Below, one piece after another: positions 1-7,258 of a stretch of DNA of 42,430 bases. Position 1 is the stretch's first letter, and each line of letters opens with the position of its first letter. Under the pieces are notes generated by a model that had not been told where the DNA came from, searched no databases, and saw only the letters and a list, made by a program, of their open reading frames with translations. The DNA lies in assembly GCA_002398875.1 (NCBI GenBank), contig DHCC01000092.1, forward strand, positions 1 to 42,430, given 5' to 3'. This DNA comes from Bacteroidales bacterium UBA4912 (lineage in GTDB: Bacteria > Bacteroidota > Bacteroidia > Bacteroidales > Dysgonomonadaceae). A program made the translations under genes and the position numbers.

Positions 1-663
1 AAAATTTTTTTTATATTTTTTTTTTTTTTTGTTGGGTTAAAAGTCAACCATATAGGTTGGATGAACATTACATTGGGACAAAAAGCAAGTATATTATGGG
101 CTGTTAATGTCGGACGATTAGTTCAGACTGCAGGACTATTCCTATTAGGTAATTATATTGGCAGAAAACAACTTTTCATAACTAATGAAAAGAACGCTGT
201 TTTATGGGTAAAGATACTTATATTCTCAGCCTTATCTTTTGCACCTTTATTTACCTTGAAAGAGCTGATTATGGATAACAGTTCGATAATACAGCAATCT
301 GTCGGAACGGTATTCGATATGTGGCAGAAATTAGCTTTTACTTTGATATTAACCTCTTCTTTTGTTCTGCTTTATTACCATAGCAGATTCAGATTTAGCA
401 AAGCTTTTAACGACTTACGTTTTTATGGTAAGATGAGCCTCACCAATTATTTAACACAGTCGATTATAGGTGCCTTGATTTATTTTCCTTTCGGCCTGCA
501 TTTTGCTCCTTATTGTGGTTACACAATTAGTTTACTAATTGGGTTTTTAATATTTATGTTACAGCTGAAATTATCCAAGTGGTGGTTAACTAAACATATA
601 CAAGGACCGTTAGAAAATATATGGCATAAATTGACTTGGATTGGGAAAAGCAATAGACTATAA
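1..663 (+). CDS. DUF418 (YeiB-like) membrane protein, C-terminal part, cut by window edge
   Basis: The frame is open from base 1, so the true start probably lies before the window. The first ATG is at 61, but the residues just before it (LGQKASILWAVNVGR begins only four residues after that ATG) fit the middle of a DUF418 protein, not its N-terminus. DUF418 proteins are multi-pass inner-membrane proteins of about 400 residues; only the C-terminal half is here. Visible family traits are GRLVQTAGLFLLG followed by IGRK, several hydrophobic membrane segments, GKMSLTNYLTQSIIG and the C-terminal GPLENIWHKLTW. Their biochemical role is not established; transport is often guessed. Oddity: bases 16-30 are fifteen T in a row, read in frame as phenylalanine codons. 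The family call is firm and the function is unknown. Confidence 0.8.
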   Translation, partial: KIFFIFFFFFVGLKVNHIGWMNITLGQKASILWAVNVGRLVQTAGLFLLGNYIGRKQLFITNEKNAVLWVKILIFSALSFAPLFTLKELIMDNSSIIQQSVGTVFDMWQKLAFTLILTSSFVLLYYHSRFRFSKAFNDLRFYGKMSLTNYLTQSIIGALIYFPFGLHFAPYCGYTISLLIGFLIFMLQLKLSKWWLTKHIQGPLENIWHKLTWIGKSNRL

Positions 664-700
664 CAATATAAATCACCGGGTTTATAGCAATTAGTCTATT
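652..700. repeat. Nested inverted repeat over the stop codon of the DUF418 gene
   Basis: AATAGACTA at 652-660 is perfectly complementary to TAGTCTATT at 692-700. Inside it, TATAAA at 667-672 pairs with TTTATA at 681-686 around the loop TCACCGGG. The outer arm covers the last codons and abuts the stop at 661-663. No T-run follows on the plus strand, so a classical intrinsic terminator is not obvious; it may be an RNA-stabilising 3' hairpin. Confidence 0.45.
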
Positions 701-764
701 AAAAATAATTCAACAAAATAAACTGAAGATCAAAGAATAGAATAGATTAAAACAAAATATTTCG

Positions 765-772
765 TAACTTTG
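765..772 (+). promoter_or_regulatory. Bacteroidetes -7 element for the ROK regulator gene
   Basis: TAACTTTG fits the TAnnTTTG consensus and lies about 95 bases before the chosen ATG at 867. No clear -33 TTG sits at the expected spacing, so this is a moderate call. Confidence 0.4.
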
Positions 773-866
773 ACTTTTTCATTGAAATAATTTATTATGT
801 TGGTTGATTAACTATAAATTAACAAAACTCAATCAGCCTGTCTTCATATTGATTAAACAAAATATC

Positions 867-2072
867 ATGGTTAAGAATCTTTTCTTCAGAAGCGACAAAA
901 GTCCTAAAAACGTACAAATTAAAAAGGACATTTTAACTCACTTCATGTCTAACGGAAATGATACCATATCCGAGGTATCCAAAGTGCTAGATCTAAGTGT
1001 ACCTACAATAACAAAATTTATTACTGAATTAATTGAACAGGATTTAATTAAAGAGTTCGGAAAAGCTCATACTCTTGGAGGAAGACATCCAATTGTTTAT
1101 GGTTTGAGTCCCGAATCAGCATATTTTGTGGGGGTTGATATGACACGTCACCATTTGAATATTGCATTAATGGATTTTACAGGAAACATTGTAGAAAATC
1201 AAATGGGAATTTCTTTTACCTACGAAAACACTCCTGAATCACTTGACCAGCTAAGTAAATATATACAGAACTTTATTGATAAAACAGGTGATCGAAAACA
1301 AAAAATATTCAATATAAACCTAAATATTTCAGGTAGGGTAAACCCCGAGTCAGGATATAGTTATAGTAGCTTTTATTTCAATGAAAGCCCGGTAAGCGAG
1401 GTGCTTTCAAAAAGGCTGAATTTCAATGTAGGTATAGATAATGATACCAGGGCAATGTCCTACGGTGAATATATGAAAGGGGTAGTTGATGGAGAACAGA
1501 ATGTTATATTTGTGAATATCTCTTGGGGTTTGGGGATTGGAATAATTATTGATGGAAAACCATACTACGGCAGATCTGGATTCTCAGGGGAGTTTGGTCA
1601 TTTTCCTACCTTCGACAATGAGATTCTGTGCCATTGCGGAAAAAAAGGTTGTCTTGAAACGGAAGCATCAGGTCAGGCAATTCATAGGATTTTACTTGAG
1701 AGAATTTCAAATGGAGAAAGCACCATTTTGACTGATCAGGTAAAGGATTTAAGTAAACTCACATTAACTGATATAATGAAAGCTACCGACCTTGAAGATC
1801 CTCTCTGTATTGAGATTATCGAAGATGTAGGTTATAAGTTAGGAAAATATATAGCAGGACTAATAAATATTTTCAATCCGGAATTGGTGGTTATAGGTGG
1901 TCAGGTAGCAAAAGCCGATGGTTTTATTATGCTTCCTATTAAAAGTTCTGTCCGAAAACACTCTCTAAGCCTTGTTAATAAAGACACAGAGATAGTACCT
2001 TCAAAACTAAAAGATAAAGCTGGTGTTATTGGAGCATGTATGATTGCAAGAAGCAGATTATTTATTGAATAG
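867..2072 (+). CDS. ROK-family transcriptional regulator / sugar kinase-like protein
   Basis: This 401-residue protein combines an N-terminal winged helix-turn-helix (about residues 17-65, SEVSKVLDLSVPTITKFITE) with a ROK domain from about residue 85. The ROK zinc site is complete: GEFGHF with H245, then C255-H-C257-G-K-K-G-C262-L-E. The ASKHA-type GVDMTRHHLNIALMDFTG segment is present. The architecture is that of NagC/XylR-like repressors, which sense a sugar or sugar phosphate. The longest frame starts at a TTG (804); the ATG at 867 gives the normal ROK N-terminus. No sugar catabolic gene lies next to it, since the next gene is metY, so its target cannot be read from context and the effector is unknown. 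Confidence 0.88.
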   Translation: MVKNLFFRSDKSPKNVQIKKDILTHFMSNGNDTISEVSKVLDLSVPTITKFITELIEQDLIKEFGKAHTLGGRHPIVYGLSPESAYFVGVDMTRHHLNIALMDFTGNIVENQMGISFTYENTPESLDQLSKYIQNFIDKTGDRKQKIFNINLNISGRVNPESGYSYSSFYFNESPVSEVLSKRLNFNVGIDNDTRAMSYGEYMKGVVDGEQNVIFVNISWGLGIGIIIDGKPYYGRSGFSGEFGHFPTFDNEILCHCGKKGCLETEASGQAIHRILLERISNGESTILTDQVKDLSKLTLTDIMKATDLEDPLCIEIIEDVGYKLGKYIAGLINIFNPELVVIGGQVAKADGFIMLPIKSSVRKHSLSLVNKDTEIVPSKLKDKAGVIGACMIARSRLFIE

Positions 2073-2126
2073 CGTTAATTTATCACTTAAATATACTTAA
2101 CCATTACATATTATTGTTTTTTATCC

Positions 2127-2134
2127 TATTTTTG
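2127..2134 (+). promoter_or_regulatory. -7 element for metY
   Basis: TATTTTTG matches TAnnTTTG exactly and ends 22 bases before the metY ATG. This leaves a very short leader with no room for a riboswitch. No well-placed -33 TTG was seen. Confidence 0.5.
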
Positions 2135-2155
2135 CGTGATATTAATTTATAAATT

Positions 2156-3454
2156 ATGGATAAAAAACATTTTGAAACACTGCAGATTCACGCAGGACAG
2201 GAACTGGACCCTTTAACAGGAGCAAGAGCGGTTCCAATTTATCAAACCACAGCTTACACATTTAAGAGCGCGGAGCATGGGGCCAGCTTATTTGGATTAA
2301 AGGAGTTCGGGAATATTTACACCCGTTTACAAAACCCTACAACTGACGTATTTGAAAAAAGAATGGCCGCACTGGAAGGTGGCGTTGCGGCTGTATCTAC
2401 TTCATCAGGAATGGCTGCACAACTAGTGGCAATAAATAATCTGGCTTCAGTAGGAGACAATATAGTATCTACCTCTTTTCTTTACGGGGGAACGTACAAT
2501 CAGTTTAAGGTTGCATTTGCCAGGTTGGGCATTGAGGTTCGCTTTGCTGAAGGTGATGACGCCAGCAGCATTTCATCCCTTATAAATGAAAAGACAAAAG
2601 CTATTTATCTCGAAACAATTGGAAATCCGGAATATAATATCCCTGATTTTGAAGCAATAGCCGAAATAGCGCGTAAGAATGATATACCCCTGATTGTAGA
2701 TAACACATTCGGACAAGGTGGCTATCTGTTCAACCCAATCGAATGGGGTGCAAATGTTGTACTTCATTCAGCTACCAAATGGATCGGTGGTCACGGCTCC
2801 TCTATGGGTGGGGTAATTATTGACGGAGGTAACTTTAACTGGGGAAATGGTAAATTCCCAATGTTTAGTGAGCCTTCTGAAGGTTATCACGGATTGAATT
2901 TCTGGGATACTTTCGGTAGTGATTCTCCATTTGGTAATATTGCTTTTGCTATAAGATGCAGAGTTGAAGGATTACGCGATTTAGGACCGGTAAACAGTCC
3001 GTTTAACTCTTTCTTGCTGCTACAAGGGCTTGAAACTCTTTCACTTCGCGCAGAACGCACAAACCAGAATGCATTAGAACTTGCAAATTGGCTAGAGAAA
3101 CATCCAAAGGTAGAGAAGGTTAGTTATCCCGGTCTTGCGGACAATAAATATAATTCTTTGGCAAAGAAATATCTTAAAAACAATGGATTTGGCGGAGTAC
3201 TATCTTTCTTTGTTAAGGGCGACGTCGAGCAAACTGCAAAAGTGATCGATAATCTGAAGATGATTAGTCATGTTGCTAATGTCGGTGATGCAAAAACTCT
3301 GGCTATACATCCGGCAAGTACCACTCACCAACAATTATCTGAAGAAGCACAAATTGCAGCTGGGGTATTTCCTAATGCAATAAGAATTTCTCTGGGACTC
3401 GAACATATTGATGACATCAAAGCTGACTTAGATAGTGCTTTACAAAATCTATAA
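2156..3454 (+). CDS. metY: O-acetylhomoserine aminocarboxypropyltransferase (sulfhydrylase)
   Basis: This is a PLP-dependent enzyme of the Cys/Met metabolism family. It converts O-acetylhomoserine plus sulfide to homocysteine and acetate, the direct-sulfhydrylation branch of methionine synthesis, in the cytosol. It is 432 residues, the usual MetY length and longer than MetB/MetC (about 380-400). It begins with the typical HFETLQIHAGQ, has the substrate-side YTRLQNPT, and carries the Schiff-base lysine in SATKWIGGHGSSMGG. It starts at an ATG 22 bases after a -7 element and appears monocistronic, ended by the hairpin at 3499-3540. A related O-succinylhomoserine-using enzyme cannot be excluded from sequence, but the extra length favours MetY. 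Confidence 0.93.
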   Translation: MDKKHFETLQIHAGQELDPLTGARAVPIYQTTAYTFKSAEHGASLFGLKEFGNIYTRLQNPTTDVFEKRMAALEGGVAAVSTSSGMAAQLVAINNLASVGDNIVSTSFLYGGTYNQFKVAFARLGIEVRFAEGDDASSISSLINEKTKAIYLETIGNPEYNIPDFEAIAEIARKNDIPLIVDNTFGQGGYLFNPIEWGANVVLHSATKWIGGHGSSMGGVIIDGGNFNWGNGKFPMFSEPSEGYHGLNFWDTFGSDSPFGNIAFAIRCRVEGLRDLGPVNSPFNSFLLLQGLETLSLRAERTNQNALELANWLEKHPKVEKVSYPGLADNKYNSLAKKYLKNNGFGGVLSFFVKGDVEQTAKVIDNLKMISHVANVGDAKTLAIHPASTTHQQLSEEAQIAAGVFPNAIRISLGLEHIDDIKADLDSALQNL

Positions 3455-3498
3455 TTACATCTAAAATATAGACGTAGATAAATCTTCAAGTAATTAAA

Positions 3499-3540
3499 AA
3501 CGAGGGTGATTCCAATTTATTATTGAGAAACACCCTCGTT
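3499..3540. terminator. Hairpin terminator between convergent genes
   Basis: AACGAGGGTG (3499-3508) pairs perfectly with CACCCTCGTT (3531-3540). The 22-base loop can itself fold (CAAT with ATTG). Read on the minus strand it is followed by TTTTTAATT, a good U-run for the lipoprotein gene. On the plus strand a weaker T-rich stretch follows, so it probably serves both metY and the DUF4488 gene. Confidence 0.75.
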
Positions 3541-3550
3541 CTGTTTTGAT

Positions 3551-4087
3551 TTATTCTATAACTTTTTTAATCAGTTCTTCATCATCAAGAAGCAATCTTA
3601 GCTCCTGACGAAGATCTACATTACTCACTTCAAGATCTTGTATCAGTACACGCTGCCAAATTTCTTCCACCCACCTATTTTGCTCAACACCTAATTCATC
3701 AATGGGCTGAAACCAGCGTAAATACATAAAATTATCATGAGACAATTTTATTTGTAAGGGATTGTCTTTTCCTTCCTGACTTTTATTAAATGAATTGACA
3801 ATCGACTCTGTATATAAATCTCCTTCAAGTGTATAAGATCCGTCTACAGTTATAATAGCTCCCTCTTCCGTAGACATGAAATTAGTAAATCTACCATCCG
3901 ATTGCACCATTTTAAACATTCCCGGAGGAGTAATCTTATATCCGGTCTCATCACTGTTATGAATGGCTTTAACCTCCCACAAACCAATAATACTTTCAGC
4001 TTCTCTGTTTATTGCACTTTTCGAAGCATTGCAACCAACTGATAAAGCAAGCACACAAATACAAAAAATATACCCGACTGTTTTCAT
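3551..4087 (-). CDS. DUF4488-type (lipocalin-like) lipoprotein
   Basis: This 178-residue protein has a lipoprotein signal peptide: hydrophobic residues 5-18, then LSVGC with the lipidated Cys at position 19. The mature part reads like a small beta-barrel fold (IIGLWEVKAI, MFKMVQSDGRFTNF, GSYTLEGDLYTESI) as in DUF4488 proteins, which are restricted to Bacteroidetes. It is therefore expected in the periplasm or outer membrane. No catalytic residues are evident. It stands alone between convergent metY and the divergent coiled-coil gene. Family assignment is from memory of the pattern, and no specific function can be given. Confidence 0.7.
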   Translation of the reverse strand: MKTVGYIFCICVLALSVGCNASKSAINREAESIIGLWEVKAIHNSDETGYKITPPGMFKMVQSDGRFTNFMSTEEGAIITVDGSYTLEGDLYTESIVNSFNKSQEGKDNPLQIKLSHDNFMYLRWFQPIDELGVEQNRWVEEIWQRVLIQDLEVSNVDLRQELRLLLDDEELIKKVIE

Positions 4088-4176
4088 AATATTATTTTTA
4101 TAATACTGTAATAGTCACCACTTTTCTCTAACTCTCAGAACTCCGGAATATTAAAAAAAAGAATTTAACATCGCTA

Positions 4177-4184
4177 CAAATATA
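4177..4184 (-). promoter_or_regulatory. Possible -7 element for the DUF4488 lipoprotein gene
   Basis: The minus strand reads TATATTTG here, 90 bases upstream of the lipoprotein ATG. No -33 TTG at 19-20 bases was found, so this is a weak call in AT-rich DNA. Confidence 0.3.
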
Positions 4185-4333
4185 ACAATATGAATGGTTT
4201 ATTGTTGACGTTTTTTTAAAACATATTATATTTATTTTTTATGCTGCTAAGTGGACCTAATTCATTACTTCCTATTTTCGAAATCCCAGGATCATGTGAA
4301 TTTATTAAATTTACGAAAAAGAGAGGTCAATCA

Positions 4334-4364
4334 TTGGGTATTAGGCTTAAAACCTATATTTTTG
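4334..4364 (+). promoter_or_regulatory. Canonical Bacteroidetes promoter for the coiled-coil membrane protein
   Basis: A TTG at 4334-4336 is separated by exactly 20 bases from TATTTTTG at 4357-4364. Transcription would start near 4368-4371, inside the longest possible frame (GTG at 4251). This argues that translation begins at the ATG at 4377 or 4392. Confidence 0.65.
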
Positions 4365-4391
4365 TTTTTCATTGGAATGAAACTACAAAAA

Positions 4392-5282
4392 ATGAAGATA
4401 AATTTTAAGGAGCGAACTCCCCAACTTATAGCCCTGATTGGAGTATTAATAGTTATTACTGTTGTTCTTATTGGTTTTTTGGTTACCCGTAATTCACAAG
4501 TAAAAGAGTTGCAGGAACAATATGTTGTGGATAAACAGGAGCTGGAAGACGAATACGAGGCTATTTCATTACAATATGAAGGATTTAAGTTTAGTGTACA
4601 AAACGATTCACTGCTTTATAAGCTTCAGAATGAACAGGCAAAAGTATTAAGGTTACAGGAAGAATTACGAATGACACAAGCTAGCGATAAGGCTGAGATC
4701 AAAAGATTGACCGATGAGCTTGCCACATTGCGTAAAATACTGCGTTCGTATATCCAACAGATTGACTCGCTGAATACCCTTAATCAGGAGCTTCGTGCTA
4801 AAAACGAACAAATAACCGATCAATACAACAGAACCAGCCGCACCCTGCAACAAGTTTCTCAGGAAAAGGAACAACTATCGGAAAAGGTGTCACTGGCAGC
4901 CCAGCTTGTAGCCACCAATATTAACGCAAAAGCCGTAAACGACAGGGGAAGAGAACAGACTCGTCTGAGCCGCAGCTCACAATTTGTGATATCTTTTACA
5001 ATTGCAAGAAACATAACATCTGAACCGGGAGAGCGAACTATATTCGTGAGAATACTAACTCCTGATGGCAATGTACTCTCTAAAAGTCCTGGCAACAAAT
5101 TCCCTTACGAAAACAGCGAAATCACATACTCAATGAAACGTATAGTTGAGTATGGAGGCGAAGAAATTCCTGTTACAATGTACTGGGATATCGAAGAATT
5201 TCTAATGCCAGGGAACTATAAAGCAGATATTTTTGCCGACGGTCACCACATAGGTTCACAAAGTTTCTTAATGGAGGATTAA
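4392..5282 (+). CDS. Single-pass membrane protein with long coiled coil, unknown function
   Basis: From the ATG at 4392 the product is 296 residues: a short basic N-terminus, one membrane helix (QLIALIGVLIVITVVLIGFL), a heptad-rich coiled coil of about 140 residues, and a C-terminal beta-rich domain (about residues 195-296). That domain contains SSQFVISFTIARN, GERTIFVRILTPDGNV and a final NYKADIFADGHHIGSQSFL. It is probably anchored in the inner membrane with the coiled coil in the periplasm. I chose this start because the longer frame uses GTG and runs through a well-formed promoter; the ATG at 4377 is an alternative. I recognise the layout from Bacteroidales hypothetical proteins, but no named family or role. 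Confidence 0.75.
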   Translation: MKINFKERTPQLIALIGVLIVITVVLIGFLVTRNSQVKELQEQYVVDKQELEDEYEAISLQYEGFKFSVQNDSLLYKLQNEQAKVLRLQEELRMTQASDKAEIKRLTDELATLRKILRSYIQQIDSLNTLNQELRAKNEQITDQYNRTSRTLQQVSQEKEQLSEKVSLAAQLVATNINAKAVNDRGREQTRLSRSSQFVISFTIARNITSEPGERTIFVRILTPDGNVLSKSPGNKFPYENSEITYSMKRIVEYGGEEIPVTMYWDIEEFLMPGNYKADIFADGHHIGSQSFLMED

Positions 5283-5343
5283 TCATTTCTACCAATTCCA
5301 GATCAACCTCTATTTTATGAAAGTTGAATCGGAAATCTATTTT

Positions 5344-7200
5344 TTAAAATGGAAATAGGAGTGGCAGAACGAATATCATTACCACTAGGTAGATCAACTG
5401 TAGTGGTAATCCCACTTTCACATAATCCATAAAATTATACCTTCCTGCCGACATTACCATGGCGTTAGGAGGAGTGGAGAATGGACTCGCCAGGCACATA
5501 CTTGCAGCCACAGCTACACCTATCAAGTAGGGATAAGGACTAACACCCATCGAAACAGAGGCTTGCATTGCGATGGGTGCAAAAAGCACTGCTGTAGCAG
5601 TATTACTAATAAACATTGTTAGAAAAGAAGTAGCAAACAAAACGCCTGCCAACACAGCTTGTGGTCCATAAGAGCCTACTCCGCCAACGATGCTGTCAGC
5701 AACTATTGCAGAAGTTCCGGTCTTTTCCATGGCTACAGCTAATGGCATCATACCTGCAAAAAGAATTACACTCTCCCAGTTAATTGAACGGTATGCATCA
5801 CGTACGGTACGGAAACAACCACCCAGTATAAGGGCAATTGCAGCAATCAAAACTGAAATCACCGGAGGGAACCAATTGAATACCATTGAAAGAATCATCA
5901 GTATAACAATTATGGCTGCATAAGGAGCTTTATGTCTAATTGTAATCTTTGATGCCTCAACTGAGGGCTGCCCAATTACAACCACTTCTGACTCTAAGCG
6001 ACTCAACCTGTCAATATTTTCCCATGTACCCTGAACAAGCAACATATCACCCGATTGCATCCTCACATCCTTAACATCCTGAATAATGTAGCGGTCATTT
6101 CTCTGAATGCCGAGTATGTTAACATTATAGTTTTGCCGGAAACCAGAGCTTTTTACTCTAGAATTATTCAATCTCGAATTAGCAAGAAGTACCACTTCTG
6201 CCATGCCAATCTCTTCAAACTTAAATTTTCCTGCAAAACTGGGTTTATCAATATCCTGTCCCTCTTGTGTATCCAGAAACGAAAGCTTATTTTCTTCAGC
6301 AAATCTTGATACGTTAGCATAATCTCCTACAACATACAGTACATCATTTGTAGTTAGAACCCTATCAGCTTCAGGCAGCGAAACACTAACGTTCTTGCCA
6401 AGCGGGGTGTAATTACGGGTATGTATTTCAGCAATAATAAGAGAGTAGCGCTTTGTAAGATCTAATTCAGAAAGATTCCCGGTTAGAATTGGCGACCCCT
6501 TAGCTATTTCTAATCTATAAATATTGTCTATCAACTGGTATTCAGACATCAGCTGATCAGGTGATTTTACACCTTTACTTTTACCACCCTGTTCCTTTTT
6601 TCCTCTCTTTTCCAATATTTTGGTGAGAGGCCATAATAATATTATTCCTATGACAAGAAGTATGAGACCTATGGGTAGAGTAGTAAAAAACTGAAGACCT
6701 TCATAACCTGCATCCTGCAAAGCACTATGTACAATAAGGGTTGGCGGAGTACCTATAAGAGTCATCATACCACCGATACTGCTGGCAAAAGCCATTGGCA
6801 TTAGCAGACGGCTGGTACTCATTGTTGACTTTGCTGCCAGACTAATCACGATTGGCATTAATATAGCTACTGTTCCGGTGTTGCTGACAAACAGTCCCAC
6901 AATAACTGTAACAAGCATCACCAAAATAAAGAGTTTGTAATTGTTGTTTCCCGCGTATTTAAGGATGTTGTTACTGATCATGTTAGCAAGTCCCGTTTGC
7001 GAGATAGCACCTCCTACAACAAAGAGGGCAGCAATCATAATAACCACCGGATTAGAAAATCCTGCTAGCGCCTCATCCGGAGTTAAAACTCCGGTAATTA
7101 CAAGAGCCAGTAGTGAACAGAGGGCAACTATATCGGAGCGGATTTTACCCCAAACCATCAAGGCTGCCGTTGCAACCAGAATAATTATTGTAGCTGTCAT
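5344..7200 (-). CDS. SLC13/DASS-family permease with two RCK-C (TrkA-C) domains
   Basis: This 618-residue inner-membrane transporter is split by a soluble middle section. The N-terminal membrane half holds SNTGTVAILMPI and GTPPTLIVHSAL. Residues about 205-395 form two TrkA-C-like regulatory domains (RLEIAKGSPILTGNLSELDL; GMAEVVLLANSRLNNSRV). The C-terminal half ends with the family signature ISNTATAVLFAPIA and ASPFSTPPNAMVMSAG. Family members move dicarboxylates, sulfate or other anions with sodium; the substrate here is not readable. The longest frame begins at a TTG; the ATG at 7200 starts directly with the first helix. It has its own promoter at the end of ligA and converges on the coiled-coil gene. 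Confidence 0.88.
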   Translation of the reverse strand: MTATIIILVATAALMVWGKIRSDIVALCSLLALVITGVLTPDEALAGFSNPVVIMIAALFVVGGAISQTGLANMISNNILKYAGNNNYKLFILVMLVTVIVGLFVSNTGTVAILMPIVISLAAKSTMSTSRLLMPMAFASSIGGMMTLIGTPPTLIVHSALQDAGYEGLQFFTTLPIGLILLVIGIILLWPLTKILEKRGKKEQGGKSKGVKSPDQLMSEYQLIDNIYRLEIAKGSPILTGNLSELDLTKRYSLIIAEIHTRNYTPLGKNVSVSLPEADRVLTTNDVLYVVGDYANVSRFAEENKLSFLDTQEGQDIDKPSFAGKFKFEEIGMAEVVLLANSRLNNSRVKSSGFRQNYNVNILGIQRNDRYIIQDVKDVRMQSGDMLLVQGTWENIDRLSRLESEVVVIGQPSVEASKITIRHKAPYAAIIVILMILSMVFNWFPPVISVLIAAIALILGGCFRTVRDAYRSINWESVILFAGMMPLAVAMEKTGTSAIVADSIVGGVGSYGPQAVLAGVLFATSFLTMFISNTATAVLFAPIAMQASVSMGVSPYPYLIGVAVAASMCLASPFSTPPNAMVMSAGRYNFMDYVKVGLPLQLIYLVVMIFVLPLLFPF

Positions 7201-7227
7201 AAAATAAAGGGTGAGTAAATTTTTATG

Positions 7228-7258
7228 CAAATATACTCTTTTTCGGACAGAAAATCAA
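7228..7258 (-). promoter_or_regulatory. Canonical Bacteroidetes promoter for the SLC13-type permease
   Basis: On the minus strand a TTG (7258-7256, overlapping the ligA stop) is followed after 20 bases by TATATTTG (7235-7228). This predicts a start about 20 bases before the ATG at 7200. Both boxes and the spacing fit the consensus. Confidence 0.65.

Noticed and set aside
2111..2155. Possible SAM or other riboswitch before metY
   Set aside because: The -7 element leaves a leader of under 20 bases, too short for any known riboswitch.
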